Shown piece after piece: positions 46,457 through 54,770 of a stretch of 64,000 bases of DNA. This DNA comes from Nitrospira sp. CR1.2 (GTDB taxonomy: Bacteria > Nitrospirota > Nitrospiria > Nitrospirales > Nitrospiraceae). The notes beneath the pieces were generated by a model, which saw nothing but the letters and a program-made list of their open reading frames with translations, had not been told where the DNA came from and ran no database searches. Every line of letters begins with the position of its first letter. The stretch's first letter is position 1. A program made the translations under genes and the position numbers. Where the stretch lies: the NCBI GenBank assembly GCA_014055495.1, contig WIAG01000002.1:1-64000 (forward strand), given 5' to 3'.

Positions 46457-47854
46457 CTACCGTTTCGGAACTCGCGCGAGCTTCTGTTTGATCGCCGCCA
46501 GGTTCTCCGGGGTTGAGCGCACCCGTATGGTAAGCCCCTCGGCATCATAGGCTTCCGACAGAACCCGCATCTTGGCGCGGATTTCCGCCACGACGCTTTG
46601 AGCCGTGAAGGGAATCCGCAAGTCCTCGTCGAGCATATCGCTCTCAAAGTACCCCATGATGCGTTCACGGAGCGCCTGCAGGTCGTCCTTGCTTCTCGTG
46701 GATAGCAAGACCGCGTCGGGATATTCCGCCTTCAATGCTGCCAGCTCCTCCGGCCCGAGACGATCCCGTTTGTTCAGCACCAGGAGGCTGGGGACATCCG
46801 TGGCGCCGACTTCCCCCAACACCTTCCGAGTGACGTCCAGTTGGGAGCGAAAGGACGGATCGGAGGCATCGACGACAAACAGCAGGAGCGACGCACTGGC
46901 CGCTTCATCCAGTGTCGACTTGAACGACGCGACCAGGTCATGCGGGAGCTTCTTGATGAAGCCCACGGTATCGGACAGGAGCACTTTAGGACGCGTCTCT
47001 GGATACAAGGGCCGGATCGTGGTATCAAGCGTGGCGAACAGCTTGTCGGCCACGAGCACCTCGCTGCCCGTCATGGCACGCATGAGCGAGGATTTCCCGG
47101 CATTGGTGTACCCCACGAGCGCGACCGTGAGTTCATGTTCCCGCCTGGCGCGGCGCGTCTGATGCTCGTCCCCGATCGCCGCCAGTTCCTCCCGGAGTTC
47201 TTTCGTGCGATCCCTGATTCGGCGCTTATCGAGCTCGAGACTCGTCTCTCCGGCTCCCTTGCCACCGACGCCCCCGCCCTGCCGCTCGCTGCCGCTGCCG
47301 GTTTCCCGCAACCGGGGCGCGAGATAGTTGAGCCGCGCGATCTCCACCTGCAGCCGGGCCGCTCTCGTTCGCGCGTGCCGGCTGAAAATCTCAATGATGA
47401 CCCCGGTACGATCCAGCACCGGCACGCCGGCGGCACGTTCAAGATTTTTCAATTGGGACGGCGACAGATCACAATCCACGATGACAATCTGCGCCCGTTC
47501 CTGAGGGGCTGGCGCAACCTCGATGATATCGTCCGCTTCCTCGTCTGATTCTTCCTCGATGTCTGAATCATCCGCCTCATCCTTGGCGGACGCCTTATTC
47601 TTCGGCCGACCAAACGCCGACTCGATTTTCCCGGATCCCCCGGTCCACCGCGCCAATTCGGCGAGTTTGCCCTCTCCCAGCACCGCCGCATAGCGATCCG
47701 AACTCCGCTTTTGCGTCACACGGCCCACGACGTGGTAGCCGAGGGTCTTTACCAGACGAGTGAGCTCTTGCAGCGAACTGTCCACCTCCTCCGCAGGCAC
47801 GCGGGGGGTGCGAATCGCCACAAGCACGGCATTCGATTGTGAGGGCTTCGACAT
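46457..47854 (-). CDS. hflX: GTPase HflX
   Basis: A 465-residue ribosome-associated GTPase that splits or rescues stalled 70S ribosomes under stress. The HflX N-terminal domain (to about 200) precedes the G domain with P-loop GYTNAGKSS, G3 DTVGF and G4 NKRD. An acidic insert (about 95-125, runs of Asp and Glu) interrupts the N-terminal domain and is unusual. The ATG at 47854 is favoured by alignment; the frame is open to 47875. Confidence 0.95.
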   Translation of the reverse strand: MSKPSQSNAVLVAIRTPRVPAEEVDSSLQELTRLVKTLGYHVVGRVTQKRSSDRYAAVLGEGKLAELARWTGGSGKIESAFGRPKNKASAKDEADDSDIEEESDEEADDIIEVAPAPQERAQIVIVDCDLSPSQLKNLERAAGVPVLDRTGVIIEIFSRHARTRAARLQVEIARLNYLAPRLRETGSGSERQGGGVGGKGAGETSLELDKRRIRDRTKELREELAAIGDEHQTRRARREHELTVALVGYTNAGKSSLMRAMTGSEVLVADKLFATLDTTIRPLYPETRPKVLLSDTVGFIKKLPHDLVASFKSTLDEAASASLLLFVVDASDPSFRSQLDVTRKVLGEVGATDVPSLLVLNKRDRLGPEELAALKAEYPDAVLLSTRSKDDLQALRERIMGYFESDMLDEDLRIPFTAQSVVAEIRAKMRVLSEAYDAEGLTIRVRSTPENLAAIKQKLARVPKR

Positions 47855-48044
47855 CGCAGGCCTTTCCTTGAGCACAGCTTTGTGAGGGCAGGCATTGTAA
47901 CAGGAAACGACCGGTTCAAGTCAGCCCACATCGCGCCCGAAAGCCAGAGGTATTGCCCACACCCACATTTTGCAGGTAAGGGAAGCACTCGGGACTCTGC
48001 TTCGCCATCGGCAGCGGGATCGAAGGTCAGAAACGGATGAGACC

Positions 48045-48075
48045 TTGAGATGGGCTATATCTAATATGGTATAGT
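48045..48075 (+). promoter_or_regulatory. Promoter/operator of the HigBA-type module
   Basis: TTGAGA at 48045-48050 and TATAGT at 48070-48075 are 19 bp apart, 10 bp before the toxin start. The spacer and -10 contain an AT-rich imperfect dyad (TATATCTAATATGGTATA, 48056-48073), a plausible binding site for the XRE antitoxin. The AT-rich sequence contrasts with the surrounding GC-rich DNA. Confidence 0.55.
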
Positions 48076-48085
48076 AGGACCGCTC

Positions 48086-48367
48086 ATGTGGGAGATCTAC
48101 GAACACCGCCGGGCGAGCAAGAGCCTCGATCGCCTTCCGCTCGAATTGCTGAAACGCTATGAGAAGTGGAAAGACATTGTGCGGATCTCCGGCCCGGCAG
48201 GCCTACGCTTGATCAAGGGGTTCCACGATGAACGTCTTCAAGGCGAATGGGAAGGGCATCGCTCGTCAAGGTTGAATGCCCAGTATCGAGTGATTTACAC
48301 CGTTGAAGAACAGCGTGTACTGGTCATGATCATGGACGTGACAGCCCACGACTATCGGAGGCAATGA
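48086..48367 (+). CDS. higB: RelE/HigB-type mRNA interferase toxin
   Basis: A 93-residue toxin of the RelE/ParE fold. The YRVIYTVEEQRVLVMIMDVTAHDY region is the family's central beta-sheet and C-terminal motif, with basic residues (Arg, Lys) that contact mRNA at the ribosome. Its stop overlaps the antitoxin start by four bases. The toxin-first order is typical of HigBA. It has its own promoter. Confidence 0.85.
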   Translation: MWEIYEHRRASKSLDRLPLELLKRYEKWKDIVRISGPAGLRLIKGFHDERLQGEWEGHRSSRLNAQYRVIYTVEEQRVLVMIMDVTAHDYRRQ

Positions 48368-48633
48368 TGAAATCCAAAGACGTTCGCCCGGCAAAAGCGC
48401 GAGTGGTGGTCTCGGTAGGAGAATCCGTTCGGATTATCCGTGAACTGCAAGGGCTCACGCAAAGCGAGCTGGCTCGAAGGACCAAAATTCCCCAGTCCAC
48501 CATCTCAGCGATCGAAAACGATACCATCAATCTTGGCGTCGAACGGGCCAAAACTTTGGCGCGGGTGCTCCAGTGCCATCCAGCCGTCCTAGTCTTTCCC
48601 GGCTGGGACGTGACCAAGCAGTCGGCAGCCTAA
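48364..48633 (+). CDS. higA: HigA-type XRE-family antitoxin
   Basis: An 89-residue helix-turn-helix protein. The HTH (about 24-60) reads LQGLTQSELARRTKIPQSTI, a good XRE match, followed by a dimerisation tail. It should neutralise HigB and repress the operon. The start overlaps the toxin stop (ATGA). Two adjacent ATG codons are possible starts. Confidence 0.87.
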   Translation: MMKSKDVRPAKARVVVSVGESVRIIRELQGLTQSELARRTKIPQSTISAIENDTINLGVERAKTLARVLQCHPAVLVFPGWDVTKQSAA

Positions 48634-49211
48634 CGATTGAATGCACACATTCATGCCAACTCCTCTAGGGGCTGATTATTCTGTCCCGTACAAGTAGTTC
48701 TGGAGAGAAACTCTCTTCTGTTCCCGTTTTCTGATCGATCAATCAGATGAGCAGGTTTTCACCGTGTCGACGAGCTGAGTCTGCGTCATGATCAGCAATT
48801 TGCGTTCGAGGTCCTGGCGGTTAGTGTGATTACGTCTTCTTCTTTCGCAGCTGATTCAGCAGCTTCGGCGAGTCTCGAACCGCTAAGGAATCCTTAGCAG
48901 TTGAAGATTCATGGAATCTTGTACGTTACAGGATATTGGGGGGAGGGGGTCAGTCTGAACTGTTTCCAGTTTGGAATCAGTTCAGTTTTTCATCACTTCG
49001 CCACAGGTGACCAATGAGGTCTGCATCACTTCCTAACGCCAGATAAGCTCCAGGTTGTGTCTGTGCATGGGCTCCAGCAACCTCAAATTGGCATGGCCTT
49101 TATTTTAGGATGCGCCGAGAAGATATGCTGGTGAATGAAATGACCAAATCGTACCACTGCCGGTACTTCCCATATATCGAGCTTACCGCACTTGAATAGA
49201 GAGTTGAATCC
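48634..49211. other. 578-bp gene-free region with a cluster of hairpins
   Basis: No convincing ORF. Hairpins in order: GAGAG-AAA-CTCTC (48703-48715), TCTGAT-6-ATCAGA (48730-48747), an 11-bp stem with one mismatch and AAT loop (48878-48902), AAGATTC-ATG-GAATCTT (48904-48920), and a terminator (48955-48990). Base composition is more AT-rich than nearby genes. It may encode a structured RNA or hold the remains of a lost gene. Confidence 0.55.
48955..48990 (+). terminator. Rho-independent terminator
   Basis: CTGAACTGTTTCC (48955-48967) pairs with GGAATCAGTTCAG (48973-48985) with one mismatch around AGTTT, followed by TTTTT (48986-48990). It reads on the plus strand, about 320 bp after higA. It is the clearest intrinsic terminator in the window. 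Confidence 0.8.
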
Positions 49212-49928
49212 TCAATACTCCCAATATTCATGCCGGACCGGCAGCCGATTCAGCATCTCGCGATAGAACGGCCATTTCGGGATGAACCGATCCATTAGGC
49301 TTACAAATCGGCTATTGTGTGTGGGCTCAAGCAGATGGGTCAACTCGTGCACGACGATGTATTCAAGACATTCCAGCGGCTTCTTCGCCAACTCTGTATT
49401 CAGACGAATATGCCGTGCCGTGGGATTGCAACTCCCCCACTTCGTCCGCATCCGTTGCACAAAGAAGCGATTGACCGTCGCCCTCATCAATGGCTGCCAC
49501 TTGGCAAGCAGAGGCCGCACGGCGTCTTTGAGCTGCTCGCGATACCACGCCTCGAATAACTCCTGCTTCCTCTCTTCGCTTGTTCCGGGACGCACGCGCA
49601 GAAGTATGCGGCGATGCTGCAGCCCAATAGACGGGGCTTCATCCCCTTCCCGAACAGTAAGGAAATAACGCCGTCCCCAGAGGTAATGGCTCTCGCGGTT
49701 GAGGTACTCACGCGGAGTTTCTCGTTCCTGCTCCCGTAATTTCTTCTGTTGCTGTTTGATCCAGCCCAGTTTGGAAACGGCAAAGACACGGATGGTATCG
49801 AGACTCATGCGCGCCGGGGCAGCAATGCGCACGCGTCCGTTCGGGGGATAGACACTGAGATGAACGTTCTTAATGTCCTTCAGCTCCACCTCCACGGCAA
49901 TGGTGCCAAGCTGCACGTGCGCCATCAT
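49212..49928 (-). CDS. ygjP: YgjP-type (DUF45) zinc metallopeptidase
   Basis: A 238-residue protein with the zinc motif VVHELTHLLEPTHNSRF (HExxH plus a third His) in the C-terminal half, typical of the YgjP/WLM-like DUF45 family. It shares one base with the hsdR stop codon (TGATG), so it is the last gene of the hsd operon and translationally coupled. DUF45 genes are often found beside type I restriction genes; whether it processes HsdR or another substrate is not known. Confidence 0.88.
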   Translation of the reverse strand: MMAHVQLGTIAVEVELKDIKNVHLSVYPPNGRVRIAAPARMSLDTIRVFAVSKLGWIKQQQKKLREQERETPREYLNRESHYLWGRRYFLTVREGDEAPSIGLQHRRILLRVRPGTSEERKQELFEAWYREQLKDAVRPLLAKWQPLMRATVNRFFVQRMRTKWGSCNPTARHIRLNTELAKKPLECLEYIVVHELTHLLEPTHNSRFVSLMDRFIPKWPFYREMLNRLPVRHEYWEY

Positions 49929-52900
49929 CAGTATTCTCTCTGCGCTTTGATGATGAGAAAGATGCGTTCTACCTCAGCCTCATCCCGCAGCAGGTCATAC
50001 AGAGCTTGCTTGATCACTTGCTCGCGTGTTTGAACTCCGCGCCAGCCATCGTGCCGCACCTTTTTCACCGCCTCGTCGATCTTCAACGCCAGTTTCAATG
50101 TCGGATCACCGGCAACCCTGTATTCGGCCTGCGTTTCCGCAGCACGATCTGCCTGCGGAGACGCCTCCTGCATCTTCTTCAGGTTGTTGTACAGAGCCCG
50201 CAGAGCCGGGCTCTTCTTGAGCGGCTCCGGCGTATCCTCTGCCTGTCCGGCTTCCACTTGTTTGGCGAGGTCGGCAATGCGTTTCAGATAGTGCTCGTAC
50301 TCAATGGCCTTTGTCTTACGAGCGGCGATGATTTCGTCCAGCAACGCCGACATCGTCTCGTAGTAGGCGGGGTCGTTCAGATGCTCCTTGATGATTTTGC
50401 GACGCACGTTGTTCTCAATGGTCTCGGCAATCGCATCCTTATTACCCTTCAGGCCGCCCAGTTGTCCGGCGATGGCATTCCCGATCCCGGTCTTCACGAT
50501 CAGGTCGAGCAAAGGCATCTCATCGAATGGTGAAATCTTTCTCGGCTCATCCGCCTCGATATAGGTATCGATGAGATGGCGCATATCGGCTTCGTAGGCC
50601 TTCAGATCGAGACTCTCCCCACTGGCCTTCCGAACAATCTCGCGGACATTCAGATACCGGTCCAGTTGCTGCTTGATGCGGACAATGTCGGCCGCGCTGT
50701 AACCCGCCGGTTCCAGCTCATCGGCGAGATTGGCGTACGCGCGCACCAGGGCGATGGTCGCCTTGTAGAGTGCAGCCCGTTGCGGTTCCCGTTCTTGAAG
50801 GTCGGCCGGAATCTCCGTGTTCCCACAGAAATAATGGATATGCTCCAGCTCCCCTTTCGGAGGTTCCACCGGTTCGCACAGGAGATCGAGAGTCTCCAAC
50901 GCTTGGTCGAGCCGCTCCTTGCCTTTCTTCAGTCGGTCTTGCAGCAGAATCTCAGGAGCAGCTCCCGCGGCGCTGTGATCCAGCTCGGAGCTATAGACTT
51001 GTAGAGCCCCAGTGCCCTTCTCATTGACCAGTTTCTTGAACAGGTCTTTGTAGTCCACGATGTAGCCGTAGTCTTTGTCCTCACCGTCAAGACGATTGGT
51101 CCGGCAGATGGCCTGGAACAATCCATGGTCCTGCATCGATTTGTCGATATAGAGATAGGTGCAAGGCGGCGCATCGAAGCCGGTCAGCAGCTTGTCCACC
51201 ACGACCACCAGCTTCATAGTCGCCGGTTGCTTGATGAAGAGCGCCTTCGCCCATTCCTCATAGGTTTCCGTTTTGGTCATGCCTGGCTTCGCGTCAATGT
51301 CTTTCAACAGCTCGGTGTACGTGTTGTAGATGAACTGCTTATCGGTTTCCGTGTTCGCCCCGACTTCCTCCTTCGTCACATCCTGAGTCTGCGGATTATA
51401 GGAGGTCACCACCGCACACCTGCCCCTGAAGGGCGTCTTCTGAAAGAGCGTGAAATACTTGCAGGCTTCATAGATGCTTGAGGCCACGAGGATAGCGTTC
51501 CCCCGTTCACTGGATAAGCGCGGCTTCACACCGAAATCGAAGACGACATCACTCACCACCCGATCCATTCTGGACTTGGAGCTGAGCACCTGCTGCATCG
51601 TCCCCCACTTTTTCTTGAGTTCATCCTTCTGCCAATCATTCAGCCCCTTAGTCTTCGCCTCGAACCAGGCGTCGATCTTCTCTTGAGAACCCAGGTGCTG
51701 GTCGATATCTCGCGCCTCGTAGACCAAATCGAGTACCACCTCATCCTCTACCCCCTCGCTGAACTTGTAGGTGTGGATGTAGCCGCCGAATACTTCAAAG
51801 CTGGTCTGTGCGTCCTTTTTAAGCAGCGGCGTCCCGGTGAAGCCGATGAAGACCGCATTCGGCATCAGAGCTTTCATCACCCGGTGTAGCTTGCCGCTCT
51901 GCGTGCGGTGGCACTCGTCCACGAACACGAATACCTCGCCCACGGTCTGGCTGGGCTGACTTTCCAGCTCCTTGATGAAGGCGTCGAAGTCGTCCACATC
52001 CTTGCGGCCAAACTTGTGGACGAGTGAGCACATGAGGCGCGGTGTCGCCTGGCCGAGTCGGCTCATCAAGTCGCGACCGCTGCTGGTACGTGTGATCGGC
52101 TCGCCGACGTCGGTAAAGACCCGTTCGATCTGCTTGTCCAGTTCGTCGCGGTCGGTGACGATGGCCACGCGGGCATGGGGGTTGTTCTCCAGAATCCACT
52201 TGGCGAGCAGCACCATCACGATGCTCTTGCCGCTTCCTTGTGTATGCCAGATGATGCCACCCTTGCGTTGGCGGACAGCGTCCTGCGCCGCCTTGATGCC
52301 GAAATACTGATGCACCCGTGGCAGTTTCTTCATCCCACTGTCGAAGAGGATGAAGTCGTGTATCAGCTCGATCAGCCGATCCTTCGCACACAGCTTCAGG
52401 AGATACTTGTCCAGTTTGAATCGGCGGTTGTCCTGCTCGTCCTCTTTCCACTTCAGGAAATACTTCTCCTGCGTGCCGATGGTCCCATATTGCAGACCTT
52501 CCGAATCGTTCCCGGCGAAGATGAATTGCACGGTGCTGAAGAACCAGGCGTTGAACTCAGGCAGCTGATTGGAAAGGCTTTGGCGTATACCGTCGCCGAT
52601 GGACACGCGGCTGTTCTTGAGTTCGATCACACCGACGGCAATGCCATTCACATAAAGCACCAGATCAGGCCGCCGTTCGTGGTTGCCCTTGAGCGTGACC
52701 TCTTCAGCAATCGCAAAATCATTCTTGGCCGGCTCACGCCAGTTGATGAGGTGGACGGTTTCCGTGACCTTGCCCGCCTCGATCTTGACCGGCACGCCGT
52801 AGCGAAGCTGCTTGTAGACGGCCTGGTTGTTCCCGTAGAGATTGCGGCTATGATTGTCTGCTTCGGTTTTCAGCAGATACAGCGCCCGGTTGATCTGCGC

Positions 52901-53068
52901 CGGGGTATAGCCAGATTTGGTCAGATGGTCGGTCAGCAGCCCTTCTTCGAGATTGCTGTTGCCCTTCCGGTCAGTCCAGTCACCCAGATAGCGGTAGCTG
53001 AGTTCGTCATGGAACAGCGCGATGACACGGTCCTGTGTGGCTCGCTCTGGCTGGCCGACAGTGCTCAT
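49928..53068 (-). CDS. hsdR: Type I restriction enzyme subunit R (HsdR)
   Basis: A 1046-residue motor/nuclease. The N-terminal PD-(D/E)xK nuclease domain shows RPDLVLYVNG and IELKNS. The SF2 translocase has Walker A TQGSGKSIV, Walker B DECHR and FTGTPLL. A C-terminal helical region follows. It cuts unmethylated DNA far from the recognition site as part of the HsdR2M2S complex. It starts four bases after abiEii stops and overlaps ygjP at its end. Length is typical. Confidence 0.96.
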   Translation of the reverse strand: MSTVGQPERATQDRVIALFHDELSYRYLGDWTDRKGNSNLEEGLLTDHLTKSGYTPAQINRALYLLKTEADNHSRNLYGNNQAVYKQLRYGVPVKIEAGKVTETVHLINWREPAKNDFAIAEEVTLKGNHERRPDLVLYVNGIAVGVIELKNSRVSIGDGIRQSLSNQLPEFNAWFFSTVQFIFAGNDSEGLQYGTIGTQEKYFLKWKEDEQDNRRFKLDKYLLKLCAKDRLIELIHDFILFDSGMKKLPRVHQYFGIKAAQDAVRQRKGGIIWHTQGSGKSIVMVLLAKWILENNPHARVAIVTDRDELDKQIERVFTDVGEPITRTSSGRDLMSRLGQATPRLMCSLVHKFGRKDVDDFDAFIKELESQPSQTVGEVFVFVDECHRTQSGKLHRVMKALMPNAVFIGFTGTPLLKKDAQTSFEVFGGYIHTYKFSEGVEDEVVLDLVYEARDIDQHLGSQEKIDAWFEAKTKGLNDWQKDELKKKWGTMQQVLSSKSRMDRVVSDVVFDFGVKPRLSSERGNAILVASSIYEACKYFTLFQKTPFRGRCAVVTSYNPQTQDVTKEEVGANTETDKQFIYNTYTELLKDIDAKPGMTKTETYEEWAKALFIKQPATMKLVVVVDKLLTGFDAPPCTYLYIDKSMQDHGLFQAICRTNRLDGEDKDYGYIVDYKDLFKKLVNEKGTGALQVYSSELDHSAAGAAPEILLQDRLKKGKERLDQALETLDLLCEPVEPPKGELEHIHYFCGNTEIPADLQEREPQRAALYKATIALVRAYANLADELEPAGYSAADIVRIKQQLDRYLNVREIVRKASGESLDLKAYEADMRHLIDTYIEADEPRKISPFDEMPLLDLIVKTGIGNAIAGQLGGLKGNKDAIAETIENNVRRKIIKEHLNDPAYYETMSALLDEIIAARKTKAIEYEHYLKRIADLAKQVEAGQAEDTPEPLKKSPALRALYNNLKKMQEASPQADRAAETQAEYRVAGDPTLKLALKIDEAVKKVRHDGWRGVQTREQVIKQALYDLLRDEAEVERIFLIIKAQREY

Positions 53069-53072
53069 GCGT

Positions 53073-54053
53073 TCACCTGTTGATCTCGCCCTGAAGCGTC
53101 GTCAGAGTGGTCATCATGTCGTCGAACTCCGGGATGGCCCCAAAAATCATGTTCACCATAGCCCGATAATCATCGCGCACCGCCGCCAAGACATGTCCCT
53201 CAGGAACCAGACGAAAGGTGCCCGGCTTCGCAAGATCATAGCGCGCCCATCCACGAGGGTAGAACCGTTCTTTAAACTCCACGACGTTGGCCAAGAGGTC
53301 CAAATCCGCTAACGCCGCATGTTTGACCGGAGTCTCAGCCATTTTGGCGACATCGTAATAGTGCCGAGAGTAACGAGCCGGTTGAGGAGCACTCACGGGA
53401 CGGTGCGCTTCATGGTGCAGGATCGTGGCCTTCTCCCAGAATGTCCGCGCGGCCGTGATGACTCTGACCGAGCAGTCCGTCCGCTCGAACAGCTGCGGAA
53501 AGGACTCGGCCGCATAGGAGCGAATCGTGCGTGTCTCGTGAGGCAGCCAGGATGCCAGCGGGCCAATCTCCAGCCGCACCTCAGGCCGCAAATACTCATC
53601 TGAAAACGCAGCCGGATAGCGGACATTGATGACATGAGGATCGGCGGAGTCGATCTCACAACGGCACATCTCCCCTAATGTCATCGCGACGCCGCTCAAT
53701 AACTCTGCGCCGATAAACGTCTGCGCGCGCTCGTTGATCGCCTCATTCAACCGCTCCTGGCTTGACTTGGAACGCGCCGCCAATGGGTCTTCACCGCTCA
53801 CAACCCGCCAATCGAGAATCAGGTCGATATCTTCCGAAAACCGCTCGATCAATCGGTAGGCCTTAGAAAGACTGGTGCCGCCCTTGAACATGAGCAGACG
53901 AGCCAGTTCGGGATTCAGGAACAGCCGATCCAGCACCCAGGTCACCCAAAAATCTTTTTCGATGACCGCCGGGGTTGTGCCCATGTCGGCGGCGGTTTCG
54001 GAAAACAACGCACTTCGCTCTGCCGCGGGGAGGTTGGCGACGTTGTCCATCAC
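53073..54053 (-). CDS. abiEii: AbiEii-type nucleotidyltransferase toxin
   Basis: A 326-residue AbiEii/AbiGii-family protein. The nucleotidyltransferase core is FKGGTSLSKAYRLI then RFSEDIDL, where Gly-Ser and Asp-x-Asp form the active site. Such toxins NTP-modify tRNA or other targets during abortive infection. Overlaps abiEi by four bases. It is unusual here in lying between hsdS and hsdR. Confidence 0.9.
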   Translation of the reverse strand: MMDNVANLPAAERSALFSETAADMGTTPAVIEKDFWVTWVLDRLFLNPELARLLMFKGGTSLSKAYRLIERFSEDIDLILDWRVVSGEDPLAARSKSSQERLNEAINERAQTFIGAELLSGVAMTLGEMCRCEIDSADPHVINVRYPAAFSDEYLRPEVRLEIGPLASWLPHETRTIRSYAAESFPQLFERTDCSVRVITAARTFWEKATILHHEAHRPVSAPQPARYSRHYYDVAKMAETPVKHAALADLDLLANVVEFKERFYPRGWARYDLAKPGTFRLVPEGHVLAAVRDDYRAMVNMIFGAIPEFDDMMTTLTTLQGEINR

Positions 54054-54658
54054 TCACGCTCCCGGCACACTTGCTTGATGATCTCGTAAATCCAGCCGGT
54101 CACCGCGCGGGTATCCTGAAGAACCCGCGCACAAAGCTTAGGTCCCAACTCCTGTCGAATGGTGGTCACGACGGATTGATCCACACGCTCCTTCCCCAAG
54201 GCCTTGAGCGCCTGGACCACCAGACCGCTCTCCCGATATTTGAACCCGGTATCCTTCAACGCGGACTTCTTGAAGACGAGCGTATGCTTGCCGACGACGT
54301 ACCGACGGCTGGGACCATCGGTGAGATAGACCCAGCGTCCGGGCACCTGCGTGGACAGCCGCAGCAGATTCAAGGCCGCATCACCGGAAGGCTGAATGCG
54401 CCAGTTGAATTTGCGAGCGAGCGCTTGGGCGACCTGGTCGATAGCAGGGCTCAGGGGTTTTCCCAGCAACTCGCTATGACCGGGATAGTCATACACCCCA
54501 TGACAGACACGGCGGATCTTGCCGGCCCGTGCCAGGCTGGACAGGGCGTGATGGATGTTGACCTCGCCGAATTCAGCCACAAAATCGACTTTGGTGAACG
54601 CCCACCCCCTCCCGCGACCGTAGATCCTTGAAAGCACCTTCTTTTCAATTGGTTGCAT
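54050..54658 (-). CDS. abiEi: AbiEi-type antitoxin (DUF6088)
   Basis: A 202-residue antitoxin and autoregulator. The N-terminal winged helix (IEKKVLSRIYGRGRGWAFT, then HHALSSLARAGKIRRV) binds promoter repeats; the rest is the DUF6088 body (YDYPGHSELLGKPLSP, STQVPGRWVYLTDGPSR). It is in the AbiE order (antitoxin first, four-base overlap with toxin). An inverted repeat at 54674-54710 lies just upstream and is the likely operator. Confidence 0.9.
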   Translation of the reverse strand: MQPIEKKVLSRIYGRGRGWAFTKVDFVAEFGEVNIHHALSSLARAGKIRRVCHGVYDYPGHSELLGKPLSPAIDQVAQALARKFNWRIQPSGDAALNLLRLSTQVPGRWVYLTDGPSRRYVVGKHTLVFKKSALKDTGFKYRESGLVVQALKALGKERVDQSVVTTIRQELGPKLCARVLQDTRAVTGWIYEIIKQVCRERE

Positions 54659-54673
54659 GTCTATAGTGAGGCA

Positions 54674-54710
54674 TATTTTTCAGGAAAATAGCGATGTTTT
54701 ACTGAAAATA
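54674..54710. promoter_or_regulatory. Inverted repeat upstream of abiEi (candidate operator)
   Basis: TATTTTTCAG (54674-54683) and CTGAAAATA (54702-54710) form an AT-rich inverted repeat 16-52 bp before the abiEi start, within the 112-bp gap after hsdS. AbiEi proteins autoregulate through such inverted repeats. It suggests the AbiE genes have their own promoter inside the hsd operon; a TATAGA next to the start codon is too close to serve as -10 for this start. Confidence 0.55.
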
Positions 54711-54770
54711 CCATGAGACCAAACTCGACGCCATGCAGAATCGTAAGGCCGGCATTCCCCCTCACCTCGC

